This document shows, one piece after another, positions 34,817 to 47,580 of a stretch of 64,000 bases of DNA (positions within the stretch are counted from its first letter, which is position 1; each line of letters starts with the position of its first letter). Source of the stretch: Aporrectodea caliginosa (lineage: Eukaryota; Annelida; Clitellata; Crassiclitellata; Lumbricidae); contig JACEVL010000271.1 in the NCBI GenBank assembly GCA_020284085.1, positions 62,001 through 126,000 on the forward strand, in the 5' to 3' direction. The position numbers were made by a program, and so were the translations under genes. The notes under the pieces were generated by a model, which was not told the origin of the DNA, ran no database searches, and was given only the letters and a program-made list of their open reading frames with translations.

Positions 34817-35850
34817 CTTGAATAGATGGTACACCATGGCACTAACTTGAGGAGACTTACAGCCAGCTGTCGACTGAAGTCAAACAAACTTTCGCCGCCT
34901 CCCTAAACTTTGCGAGAGATATGCCATGTATTGACCACTGTTACGTCAAGCAGGTAGACACCCATTGCCTGATCCGTAGTATGTAACAAGCAACCTGCTG
35001 ATTTTACTTATCTTGCTTATCAACACCACCCAGGCCTTGATTGTAGAGGTGGAACAAGTGAGTTTGAGAAACACAAGAGACTTTCTTCTGGCTCTACACA
35101 CGACTTTTGTCTACCATCCCAAACTTTGATGCAGTGGAAACGACACTGTTGTCATGCCAGCAAATCATCAGCACACGATCTAAAGGCATATCATCTTCTT
35201 GGCTCTTTTTTACTGGCTGCCATATATTTCAGGGTAAATTGCCCCGTTCAGCTTCGTACACAAATGCATGGAAGTAGTGCAAGAGTCTGTAAACACATTG
35301 TCAAAATGAACTCTGAATGACTGTCACCTTGTTTCTCAGTTTCTTCATATCAGCATGCAGGCCCAACATTGTCCACGCATGTGTGACTGGCATTTGGATC
35401 TGTTGGCATGATCTGTCTGCAATCTTCAGATGAAGTTGATAACAATTTGCACCTCAAATGGCATAGACTGCTAGAAATGTGTTCTTTCCTTGGGCTGTTT
35501 TGCTTTCTCTGCGAATAGTTTTCCTATGAAGCTCATTGTCCAGGGACTACAAAATAGTGAGTAGCTAGTCTAATATTAATAGATTTCAAGCTAACGGTTA
35601 CTTCATATTGCAAGTAATACAATAACAAGAGCAACTGCTGGGACAGAGAGGCTTGGTGACTTTACTGTGAGGAACAATAATGTCTTAGGGCTAGTGCCCG
35701 ACGTCCGTTATAACGGACGCTAACATTGCAGTGGAAATTTCCATTGTAAAACAAGCAGTGATTGTCATAATATTCTATCAACATATGGATAAATCAAAGT
35801 GTATAAAGTGCATTGTCCATGGGTCAGTCTTGATAATGCGCTTGATGCAC
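34817..35850. other. No gene recognised
   Basis: Short open frames without motifs (for example 35126-35320). The right 28-bp inverted-repeat arm lies at 35688. Confidence 0.35.
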
Positions 35851-35851
35851 T

Positions 35852-35936
<85 letters not shown>

Positions 35937-36273
35937 GTCTCTGTCTCTGTCTCTCTGTCTCTGTCTTTGTCTCTCTTGTCTCTCTGTCTCTGTCTCTGTC
36001 TCTGTCTGATCTCTCTCTTTCTGTCTCTGTCTCTCTCTCTCTGTGTCTGTCTCTGTCTCTGTCTCTGTCTCTCTCCGTATCTCTCTGTCTCTGTCTCTAT
36101 CTCATTCTCTCTCTGTCTCTCTCTGTCTGTATCTCTTTCTCTTTCTCTGTCTCTCTCTCTGCTCTCTCTGTCTCTCTCTCTTTCTGTCTCTCTCTGTCTC
36201 TGTTTCTGTCTGTCTCTGTCTGTCTCTGTCTGTCTCTTTCTCTCCCTCTCTCTTTGTCTCTCTCTCCTCTCCT

Positions 36274-36306
<33 letters not shown>

Positions 36307-36420
36307 CTGTCTGTCTCTGTCTGTCTCTCTGTGTCTCACTCTCTATTTCTCTGTCTCTGTGTCTCTCTCTCCTTTCTCTCTCTCTCTCTCTCTCGCTCTC
36401 TGTCCCTTTCTCTGTGCCCC
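35851..36420 (+). repeat. (CT)n / (CTGT)n polypyrimidine tract
   Basis: About 570 bp of almost pure CT repeats with interspersed CTGT. The long Leu/Ser and Arg/Glu open frames on both strands here are artefacts of the repeat. The tract begins the left side of duplicon D, about 140 bp from the CARD exon. Confidence 0.95.
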
Positions 36421-36557
36421 TGTCCATGTTGATCCCTCTGCGTTTCTTGGTCACTCTGACTCACTCTACAATAAAACGAAGAAAGAAAGAAGATTGTGTT
36501 GAGGAATTGCTTCATCTGCTAAAAGAATAATCATATTATAAATATGTGAATAATAAC

Positions 36558-36878
36558 CTTGTGGATGGGTTCCTGTGTGGATTGCACAATCGGGTTCTTG
36601 GTTGTCGATTAATGCGAGTAAGTAGTGATCTAGTTCACTTAAGGCTTGTCGTACAACGAGAAATGCTCTAGGGTGCTGAATGGTGAATATGTGGTCGAGA
36701 AGAGCGCGACATCTGTCCGGTGGTGTATGATTCGTGTTTCGGATCCTCTGCTTTTCGTCGATAGATATCACATTTTCTTGCACCAACCAATCACTCAGTC
36801 GATCCGGTTCAACATCGGACACAAATTTAGCATAGACTTTTCTTACCCTATGCTTTAGCTCATCATTTGTGAAAGATC
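36558..36878 (-). CDS. CARD-domain exon, copy D
   Basis: 321-bp exon, phase 1 at both ends, same splice signals as copy C (TTATTCTTTAG|GATC; CAAG|GTTATT). Reads LKHRVRKVYAKFVSDVE, LSDWLVQENVISIDEKQRI, DRCRALLDHIFTI, AFLVVRQALSELDHYLLALI. About 20 substitutions from C and no stop or indel, consistent with constraint. It lies downstream, on the same strand, of TRIM copy 3 (52152-52816), but 15 kb of repeats intervene. A fused TRIM-CARD transcript is only a hypothesis. Confidence 0.65.
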
Positions 36879-39001
36879 CTAAAGAATAACACAAACACTT
36901 GCAGCTATGAACATTATACGTTGTCAAATTTCTTCTATCAAAGTCGGCTGCACAGTTTTTGATGATTCCATTACAAATAATGCATTATCGAATGTGCAAA
37001 TGCGGAATAGCTTTAGTAATCCAGCTGAATACGTTAGAAATTAGTTTAAGCAACATCTTGGATAAATATGCGTAATTCAGTCCACAATGCAGATGTATAG
37101 GTCAATCGTGTGTTCCTGTCTGTATTGTCATTCTATATTTGCGTCAGGCTGACCGACATTTCTATCTCTTCCTTCTTATTTGCTGTATTTTCTCTACCTT
37201 CTGTATTTCGTTAGTGCTCACTTTTATGTTTTCTGGTTTCTATTCGCTTATTTTATTTATGCATTAACTTTCGATGGTGTCAATATCTAAGGAGTAAAAT
37301 CTTCAATGGATTGTCATACACATTATGATAATTAAGACTTCGCCTGTCCTGCGATACAGTCTGAAAGACCAGGCAGCACGCCAATGGACTAGCGTGGTTC
37401 TCTTCAACGTTTATGACATCAATATGTCTTGGAGTTTGTTCTATAGCCACAGTGTCTTGGCTCAAAGCGCTACAGAAATAACACAGCTCATTAAAGGCTC
37501 AGCACTCTGCAGTATAAAAAAGTATCGAACTTGGAGCTACTGGACGTTTTTGGTGAGAAGTTAATTTTTTTCTATCAGTCGAATCCATTAATTACTATAT
37601 TCCTCAGCTGTCGCTTCCTAGAATTAAACGAATATAAAACCTTACTCGAACCTGCCATTGCAATTGTTGCAGGACTTGAATAACGTTCACATGTCTTTTT
37701 CCTGCAAATAAAATATTTCTCTTACTGACTTTAGATAAAATCTATGACATTAGAAATGAAACAGGACAAAAATGTGCCTTTACGCAGTCTCTTACATGAC
37801 TGAAACCTAGGAAGCACAACCAGCCTAATGTTGACTATAATGCTGGATTCACTTTCATGACAAATTCACTAGACCACTGATGCCAACAACAACCTATCGT
37901 AGAATTACCTTTCTGCTTGTTTCTCTTTTCATTTGGATTGACCAGTTCGTCATGTGCACAATTAGCTCAATAATGCTATTATTTGCACACTCCTATTCAA
38001 TCTCATTATGCCTTTCGGAGTAATTTCTGAGATCTTATGTGAATTTCGTTGAGTTTTTGGACAGTAATTTGTAAACATCTTGTTAGGATCCCGTCGCAAT
38101 TTGACAGCTAGACTGACTTTGTTTAGACTTATCTGCGCCGGAAAAATCTCGGATTCGGTGACGCAACGGTGAGACGTGATTGTAGGTAATCGTCCAGCTT
38201 TTTGCGAATGCCTGTAATGCATAAACTGGTGGCCTACGCGAAATCCTGGCACTATTACCGCCTGCAAGGTAGTGTCAGTCTGTTAATAATCATCTAATGT
38301 AATTTTTGTTTTCCATGCAAAATTGCACAAGACTATCATGAGTAAAATTCCAACTCTTGATGGGGCTCCGATGGTTCGCCTCCAACTGTGTGCGAGATCT
38401 CACAGTGGTGACTCGACCAACAAGTTTTGTGAGCATTAGGACCTATATTATCAGAGTTGAACATTGGAACTTACAAGCCTAATAATTACTGCCCAACGCT
38501 CATTAACGAATTCTATGTAATATTATTAGCAACTTCTATTGCGCCGGTGTCTAATGCACAAAGCATCAACCGAAGGCACATCCAGACCAAGCCGTAATTA
38601 GGACAACATCCAAAAGATCAGTCCTTAAGAGACAGAGAGACAGCCTACGGGGGATAAGCAATTTGAAAGAGGCAAGTTTTCAGCCGAGAATGAAATGACG
38701 CAAGCGACTGAGCATCAAACACTATAAGATCACAAGATCACAAAAACAGCAATCAGTTCAAATTAAATTCCAGTAAATGATGCACAAGTCGGAAGGTCAA
38801 TATAAAAAGGTCATACGGACATGCTGCGGCTGGATTGACCTTTTTCTGGTTAATATTTGGCAGTAGCAACAGTGCAAAAACAAAATACATTGTGTCAGAG
38901 TATGATGCACAGTTCCAAAATGCATTGTGTCAGAGCACGATACACAGCGTACAGGAAGAGAGTTCCGAAAAGTAGGTCCAGTAACTGATGTGTATGTGTA
39001 T

Positions 39002-41120
39002 TAAGGTGCTTCAGAATTTAATGTATTTTAAAAAGTTAATAAAAATACTGCTCCCCGGCGATTTTCCCATTCCATTTATCACTTTGTAGGCCTACAACTG
39101 TATCAATTTTGAGACCAATTGAAAAAGGTTAAGCCTTGCCTCCGGCACAAACGTGTTAGACCATGTGAAAATATGCAAATTTGCTTAACATCGGCAATAT
39201 CATAGAGGAAACCTTAATTATTTTCATGATGATTAACTTCTTTTGTGAACTGTTGTATGCAGAGATGTATTGGTACTTGTTCTTGTAATCGAGTATAACT
39301 TAAGAACAGTTTTAAGTACTTGCACTTGTGCGGGAGACCTAAGTACTTGTACTCGTCCTTTATACCTAAGTGCACTCTGGCACTGCTAGCAATACTTGGA
39401 CACAAATTACATTTCAACAGGCACGCGAATAGGTTACCTTTACCATTTATCTTTTCTTATAGTCATTAATTCTTACATTCTGGACATTGGATTTCTGGCA
39501 GTTCTGTATGGACCGCAGCTTGATCACAATTTCTTCCGGACGTCTTGTTAAAATAGCTGCCACGAATGGTGATAATGTTAATAATAAAAATAGGCTACTA
39601 ATATTCCTAGAGCGGTTAAGTTTGGTTATGAATTATGATAATTTCATGTTATTTGTGCTAAGTGCAAGTTTTGTAGTGAGAAAACTATCATTTCAGACAA
39701 AAACTGGCACAACATAAAACTTTGTTAAACACTTGCAAAGACCCCATACGGAGAGGTGAGTAGTGAATCACGAATCAATTGAACTCTATCGAGTAATGCA
39801 AATGTAAGTCGTCGAAATTTCTCAGCACCACACGAAAGCCGCGAGAGCGAAACCAGCTTATTCACCGAAGTAGTGCATTTTATTAATTGCACTCTGGCAC
39901 TGCTAGCAATAAACCACTGAACCTATAGCTTATAATTTATTTGGAATTCATGTGTGAATGGGCTCACTTCTGAAAATTGTGAGTTTTTCTACGTTTTATG
40001 TTCCTCTCGGAAGAGTCTTCTGCTGCGTGCCAGAGATGGTGAATTAAGGAAACAATCATAGTCATCTGTCTCAAAACGCGCTTATTTAGGCCACTTAGAT
40101 AGTCATTTGCGAATCACTTGTGTGTCCTACTTAAAACATATTAATTAATGCATTTTCATGGTGTTGCTCCATTAGTCAAAAACTGCCTACAGCAAGTAGG
40201 TTCTTATTTAAAATGTGTGTACAGATACATGTATGATTGTGTCTTACGTGAATGAGACACATGCTTTCTGCGGGACCACATCAAGTTTCTTTGGCTTTGT
40301 CCACCACGTTTGTGTAGCAGGTGCTCATTTTTGGCACGATAATCACGCATACAACCGAAACTGCAGTTTCGTGCAGACCTCCTGCATCAACAGGGTCTAA
40401 GCAATTTGGTCACTACTGTACAGGTTTTCGGTGAACTGAGCACCTTATCATCACAAGTGACAACCTAGATGAATATGAGAAGCCGTGATGACTTCGATGA
40501 AGTTGATTGTTTGGACATGCAGCAAAACTGTTCTTGACAAACTGTATGAACCAGCGCTTAGAGTTTTGAGTGCGCTTGCATCTAACTCCTGTTGAACGTG
40601 TGTTTTGTTTAATATTAAAAGAGCTTCGATCGAATCTGAGTGACAGGATGCTCACATCTTTGATATTTCTCCAAAACAATGCCTAAATGAGTGCATATGG
40701 CAATACACCACTGGTTTGTCAAGAAAGTAAATAATTATATCCTTGTTCTTGCAGTAACCATGTGTACTTGTACTCGTACTTTTACTTGAGACCTTTGTAC
40801 TTGTACTCGTACTTGTACTTGATACCTAAGTACTTGTAAACGTACTTGATACTTCAGTACTTGTACTTGCAACCTTTCATGTTCTGACCAATAAATATGA
40901 AAACATACTAGTTTTTCATATAGAGGCCTACTTATATACCTGCAATTTGTATTTTCAACAGAAAAATAGCGATTATTGTGAAAACTTCATCGTGCTGGTG
41001 GCAAGGCTTAACCTTAATATAAAAGCCTCAGATTTGGATTTTAGACTCATCTGCATGAGACGCATGGAAAAATTCCCGGGAGAACTGAATTTTCAACTTT
41101 TTATTTTCTGGAGCACCCTA
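39002..41120 (+). mobile_element. hAT element in duplicon D
   Basis: Left end TAAGGTGCTTC, right end GGAGCACCCTA (41120). The interior retains decayed transposase parts: a BED-like KCKFC...H-type segment near 39650 and a C-terminal fragment at about 40560-40685 (frameshifted counterpart of the block intact in E). TACTTGTACTCG-type minisatellites lie near both ends (39270-39370, 40755-40870). Confidence 0.6.
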
Positions 41121-41613
41121 CTGTGAATAGGCTGGTTTCGGCGACTTCGCTTCTTTGGGCGTTGTAAAATCTCTAGATAAAGATTACGAGTGTTGTTAGT
41201 AGTATGATTGCAGCTTCCTGATATTTTAAGGTCTTTGTTTCGGCTCTGGTGACCAGAGTCTGGTCAAAGTTTTAAACGACTAGCTGTCTTGTGAATCTTT
41301 TTGTTGTGCAAAAGCTTTAGATCTAAGTGATTGCAGCAGTTGAGTCGACTAGAAACTAGAGTTCCTGTTAATGAAACTCAGATTATAATTTTAAGAATTA
41401 TGGTTTTACGAATGTTCCCGATGTGAAAGTGAACTAATTGAAATAAATTGTAGCCAGAACATGGTAAAGAATAATATGGTTAAGTTACACAGTTAGTGCT
41501 AGCAACAATCACTGCACCAATTAATTATTGCTACACGATTACCGGTCAGATTAGCTAAACTGTTGTCAAGTAACCAGACAGAAGAATAAGCTTAACACTC
41601 TACTGATATGTAA

Positions 41614-43390
41614 TCTATATTATAAGTTTCAGTCTGTTTACGTTGTCCTTCCGTTTGTTTGTTTGTATGTTTGTTTGTATGTATGTCTGTTGTCTAAAGG
41701 CTCCGAAACGGAACGCTTTAGCGATTTACAAAATTTAAAAAAAATTATTACGCCAAGTTCTGATCAACGCGACTATTTTTCAGCTCGCAATTTTATTTAA
41801 ACGCCGATAGGCTATATGGACATTTTAAATTTACAACTGCTTCGACGAGGCTAACTTATAATAGCATGGCCATTTGTCCACGTCACACTAGCTAAATATG
41901 CAATATTAAATTACGTCACGCGCGCGGGCTAATTATGCAATCTTACGTCACGCCGGCTAACGGCATAACTTCGTCTATTATTTAGCAAATAATACGCCTA
42001 TTATAATTTAGAGATAACCCGTGTAGTACAGGGAACAAATAATACGCCTATTTAAGGTAGAGATAACCCGTGTAGTACAGGGAACAAATAATATTGCCTA
42101 TATATATGCTTCATTGATTATAGCAAAGCGTTTGACTGCATTAATCATGAATTGATGTGGAAAACCTTGGGAGAAATGGGAATATCGAAACACTTGATAC
42201 AACTTCTTAGGGGTCTAGACGAAGATCAGATAGCGGTGATAAGGACTGAATATGGAGATACTGACAGATTCAGAATAAGGAAGGGAGTGCGGCAAGGATG
42301 CATTCTGTCTCCTTTCCTATTTAATATGTACGCTGAAAGGATAATGAGGCAGGCGGGAATGGATGAGGCTGTGGAAGGAATAAAGATAGCGGGAAGAACA
42401 ATGAACAATCTGAGATACGCTGATGATACAACACTATTGGTGGGTAAAAAACCGATTTGGTAGAACTGATAAGAAGGCTCAAGAGTGAAAGTGAGAAAGC
42501 AGGACTCTACTTCAATATAAAGAAGACAAAAAGTCATGACAACAGAGGAGGACAGTTTTGAAGTAGACGGAGAGGAAATAGAAACGGTAACTAGCTTCAC
42601 GTTTTTGGGATCAGTAATAGAAAAAGAGGGAAAGTGTGATATGGAAATAAATCGTAGAGTAGAGATAGGAAAAACTGCAATGAATGGTCTGGAAAAAATA
42701 TGGAAGGACAAACATGTGAGTATAGACACGAAAAAAGATTGGTGAAGGCTCTGATCATACCAACAGTAACATACGGCAGCGAGACATGGACACTGACCAA
42801 GAAAATGAGAAAAAAGATTAACGCATGCGAAATGTGGATATGGAGGAAGATGCAGAGAATATCATGGAAAGAGAAAAGGACCAACGATTGGGTGCGCTTG
42901 AGTATCGGAATTGAGAATGAAGAGACACTACAACAAACAGTGCTAAGAGCAAAGTTGAGGTTCTTTGGTCATGTCATGCGATCAGATGGATTGGAAAAGG
43001 AAATGATGTTAGCATATGGAGAGGGAAGGAGAAAACAAGGACGACCAAGGAAAAAGTGGATGGACGAGATACATGAAACAACTGGAATGATTTTGGCAGA
43101 ACTGAGAGATGCGACGGCGGACAGAAGGAAATGGAGAAGCTTGATCATAAAGGTCGCTAGAGTTCGAAGAACTGACAGCACAAGGTAAATATATAAATTT
43201 GCTTTGCCTTTGCAGTACACGGGCAAAGCAACTATGTTCACCTCTAAATATCGTTTCCATTCAGATATATGGGCATTTTTTAAATATTTGAAGCCCATCA
43301 GCAAATATAGTAAGTGAGTAGCCTTTATTTGCAGCCGTTAAAAATTATGCCTGGGCAAAACCCGGGCCAACGCCGGGTAAAAAATGCTAG
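41614..43390 (+). mobile_element. Helitron-like element carrying an RTE fragment
   Basis: Inserted between A and T relative to duplicon C (empty site ATGTAA|TACATT at 20153/20154). Starts TCTATATTATAAG and ends CTAG. Eleven bases before CTAG is the hairpin ACCCGGgccaacgCCGGGT. These are the diagnostic Helitron features. A direct repeat of the unit ACCCGTGTAGTACAGGGAAC occurs at about 42011 and 42067. No Rep/helicase seen. Confidence 0.8.
42110..43190 (+). pseudogene. RTE/BovB-type reverse transcriptase, C-terminal half
   Basis: Reads FIDYSKAFDCINHELMWKTL, GVRQGCILSPFLFNMYAE and the catalytic YADD in NNLRYADDTTLLV. After frameshifts near 42460 and 42725 it reads FTFLGSVIEKEGKCDMEINR, SETWTLTKKMRKKINACEMW, FFGHVMRSDGLEKEMML and GRPRKKWMDEI. 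The block order matches RTE-clade LINEs. The 5' half is missing. TATATA on both sides suggests an ordinary 5'-truncated insertion into the Helitron rather than capture. Confidence 0.7.
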
Positions 43391-44436
43391 TACATTTATA
43401 AAGCATCTGCCAAACTTACGCAACTGTTCTTCCCGTTTTTCTTGTAGAAGAGACCTCAGTTCCCAAAGAGGGAGCAGCGGAAACTTCACGAATTGATCCG
43501 AAGTAAGTAGATAACACACTTCACGTAAGAATCCTCTTGATTATGTTCAAGCCCTGAGCAGAAAAAAAATACTAAAATAGAATATTCTGCTAAAGTGCAA
43601 AGGAAAATACTAGCTTAGCCCAGGGGCGTCCAATGCCGTCCATCCCCCTTACGCCTATGAAGCATTCCCCTCATTTCATCAGATTGCCTGGTCATTGCTC
43701 CCCCCCCACGACGACCGGGGGTGACGATTGGTCAACTGTCGACAAAAGAAACAAATTTGATTATTAAATTTGAATCACGATTTTATTGTTGAATTCTTTA
43801 TTGAATTCTTTAACTTTTAGTTCACTATAATCAAGCATCATTAGGCCTACGCATAATAAAATATGAAGGCTTGTACACACACAGAGGCAGGCATACTGCC
43901 AGAGCGCACAGACGGTACTAACATAAGTACTAAAATTACAATAGGTGCTTCTTCAGAGCAGCAGAGTGCATATCCAAGCGATCAACAATTTCGTCCAGTT
44001 GTAATGACTAATGATCGATAGAGTAGCGTCTCCTTCACAGGCCAATACTATCATAGTTGCAAACCAGTCATCACCCATGGTTGATCTCAGTCGATTTTTC
44101 GCAATGCGGAATGCGGATGCGACTCATAACTCGCTCAGCTGAGCAGCTGGTCACCACAAGGCAGATTTTATTATTTTTAAAACAAAGAAGCATTTTCAAA
44201 TGAAAACACCTCGATTAATTTCTTAAATGAGAAAAACTGAGTAAACGTTTAATGTAAAAAAATTCTTTCCCCTCTGAAAAGCAATTGAAGATTTCTGCTT
44301 CATTTCCCCCCATAGGATGGACGCCTCTGGCTTAGCCTGTTCCCGGAATACGCAGGCTAGAATTTATTAAAAGAAACAAGACAATTTTTGAATGTCGTAT
44401 CTGAAAATTTTAATTTACTCTAACAAAAAGGCATTA

Positions 44437-45215
<779 letters not shown>

Positions 45216-46225
45216 ACGCAATGGCAACAATCTACCTTACCCATTGGGTTAGGCGGACTGGGCATTCGAAGGGCGTCATCGCTGGCACTTCCCGCTTTTC
45301 TAGCATCAGCCGCGGGCACCTCCGAGCTCCAGTCAAACATCCTATGCATACTGGACAGTCAACCGGATTTGCATTACACGAACCTATCCACGAACTGGCA
45401 GACAATAACTGGGTTGTCGTTGACGGAATACTCGCCAGCAATATACAAGCCAACTGGGACAACCCGATTCTTCAAAGAGAGCATTCGGAACTACTCCTTG
45501 CCACCACAGAGCTGAGCGAACAGGCGCGCCTGAAAGCCGTGTCCTTCCAGCACGCCAGCGATTGGATGCTTTGTCTGCCGATTACTTCATGCGGCCTCAG
45601 GCTGAGCGATGAGGCCATCAGAGTGGCGGTTGGCCTTCGTCTGGGGGGGCCAACATATGCCAACCTCACGTCTGCGCATGCGGCGCACTGGTTACCGCTA
45701 GAGGTAAACACGGTCTGTCTTGCTCTCTAGGATTTTTTCGAGTGGCCAGGCACGCCGCCATCAACGATTTGATCCATCGCAGTCTAATCAAAGCCGGCTT
45801 CCCAGCGGTTAAGGAGCCACGGGGCATGCTGCGCTCGGATGGTAGGAGACCGGACGGCACCACCCTTATACCATGGAGAGCGGGTCATAACCTCGTTTGG
45901 GACGCAACGGTGGTTGATAAGCTAGCGCCTTCCTACCTGCAGGCAACGGCCGTAACAGCAGGAGCTGAAGCAGAAATAGCGGACAACAGGAAAAATCAAA
46001 AATACCAGACCCTTCTGGACATACATGACTTCATCCCGCTGGCCCTGAAAACTTTAGGTTCCATTAACTTAAGAGGCCTTGAATTAATCACAGAGATGGG
46101 CCGTCATCTGACAAAGGCGACGGACGAAGTCGGAGAGACAACCTTACTCTTTCAAAAAATTTCTTTGACAATACAGCGTTTTAACGCTGTGGCCTTCGCC
46201 GGTTCTTTGATGACCCTATGACCCG
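45216..46225 (+). pseudogene. Retroelement C-terminal domain with zinc knuckle and nuclease-like motif
   Basis: The frame at 45243 reads LGGLGIRRASSLALPAFLAS, common after the RT domain in several invertebrate retroelements. After a stop and frame changes come CACGALVTARGKHGLSC (about 45672-45725, zinc-knuckle-like) and the open frame 45742-46221 with ARHAAINDLIHRSL, KEPRGMLRSDGRRPDG, LVWDATVVDKLAPSYL and TIQRFNA. The E...RPDG...WDATV pattern resembles PD-(D/E)XK nucleases. It is GC-richer than its neighbours and bounded by microsatellites on both sides. The family name is uncertain. Confidence 0.55.
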
Positions 46226-46258
46226 AGATGGAAGAGGGGTAACCCTTCCAGTTACACT

Positions 46259-46520
<262 letters not shown>

Positions 46521-46639
46521 GTACCAAACAAGGTAACTCAAATGCCAATCTTGAGAGGGGCGATTTATCGGTCATAGCCTCAACATGTGATTTGGTGCTG
46601 TTGTGGCAGGCATAGACTAGCAGTAATTGTCGAATAAAA

Positions 46640-46915
46640 TGTAAATGTAGACTTTTTCTATAGCGACCGTACGGTCTCGACTCTGCTCCGTTTTCAATGA
46701 ATTGAACGGATGATGTCTTTCACCAGTCACCACCGCTGGCAGAGGTCCGCTGAGCATTTGCATTGATGCCGCGTGACTTAAGGTTCCCGTGTACGGATCG
46801 CGCTGGACCGAGATATATAATCCTAAATTTCTTAAATAAGCGACAATCGGTATCCTCACGCACAGAGACTCGTGGAACTACGCTCTAACCAGTGTAGCTA
46901 ATCTGGCCAGTAACC
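46640..46915 (-). repeat. tRNA-derived SINE, copy 3 (inverted, diverged)
   Basis: On the minus strand it follows 4964-5215: CTCTGTGCGTGAGGAT, then AGCGGTGGTGA, TCAATTCATTGA, GTCGAGACCGTACGGTCGCT, ATAGAAAA and a TTTACATTTTA tail. More diverged than copies 1 and 2. Confidence 0.5.
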
Positions 46916-47100
46916 TTGTTTAAATGATAGCACATGACAATAAAAATCATCAGTTTAGTTACAGGTGTACTCTACAAACTTCTATGTAACTGCACGTAAT
47001 TCATTAATAATGGTAAAATTGTTCGCAACCATGCATATAACCAACGTACAGTCTGAGAATCTATTGCTTCTGTTCACTTGCGAGCTACCAATTATACATT

Positions 47101-47345
47101 AGGGTGGGGTGAAAAAATTTGTTTGAGCAAACGTTTTCTAATAGTGATGGAAAGTTGCCAGTATGTTAGAGTAAGTTGTGTGCAAAATATTTTTGATTTT
47201 GCTTTATGTCTTCTGCCCTCTACCGGCGGTAATATTTTAATATGTGAAATTCTGTGGATAAACGTCAGTGTAGTGCATTTTTGCTTGAACTGTGGTCGAA
47301 TCTTCAGATCTATCGGTCAAATCAGATCAGGCAATTGCGGAAATC
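47101..47345 (+). mobile_element. hAT-like 5' terminus, truncated
   Basis: Starts TAGGGTGGGGTG. The following sequence resembles the left end of the element at 14876 (AGTAAGTT, TGTGCAAAATAT). It stops where duplicon E homology begins. No right end found. Confidence 0.45.
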
Positions 47346-47580
47346 TCATCTGGTGTGATAGTTGAGTTTTTGGACAGTTATTTGTAAACAACTAAACATC
47401 TTGTAAACATCTTGTTAGGATCCCGTCGCAATTTGACTGACTTTGTTTAGACTTATATACGACGGAAAAATCTCGGATTCGGTGACGCAACGGTATAATA
47501 CAGATCTCGGATCTTTACTGCGGGTGGCTCGGTCGCAATATAAACGTCGAGTACAATACAATACAATACATCACAACACA

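Larger units (their letters stand above)
32764..35715. repeat. 28-bp inverted repeat flanking a 2.9-kb segment
   Basis: CGTTATAACGGACGTCGGGC + ACTAGCCC at 32764-32791 recurs as its exact reverse complement at 35688-35715. Each arm contains the palindrome CGTTATAACG. The interior holds AATATTCG repeats (33080-33140, 33790-33870), a CTGT microsatellite (about 33287-33318), a tandem duplication and a foldback element, with no convincing gene. Could be the ends of an unrecognised element or two independent repeats. Confidence 0.45.
36466..44436. repeat. Segmental duplicon D
   Basis: Collinear with C (14026-21190). Homology starts at ATAAAACGAAGAAAG and ends near AACAAAAAGGCATTA. Retains about 760 bp (39365-40125) and 430 bp (40577-41005) missing from C, and contains a Helitron absent from C. 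Confidence 0.75.

Noticed and set aside
35765..36530. Long open frames on both strands (Leu/Ser-rich and Arg/Glu-rich)
   Set aside because: They are translations of the (CT)n/(GA)n tract and have no non-repeat content.
42110..43190. Gene capture of a host gene by the Helitron
   Set aside because: The passenger is RTE reverse transcriptase, not a host gene, and possible TATATA flanks fit a later LINE insertion.
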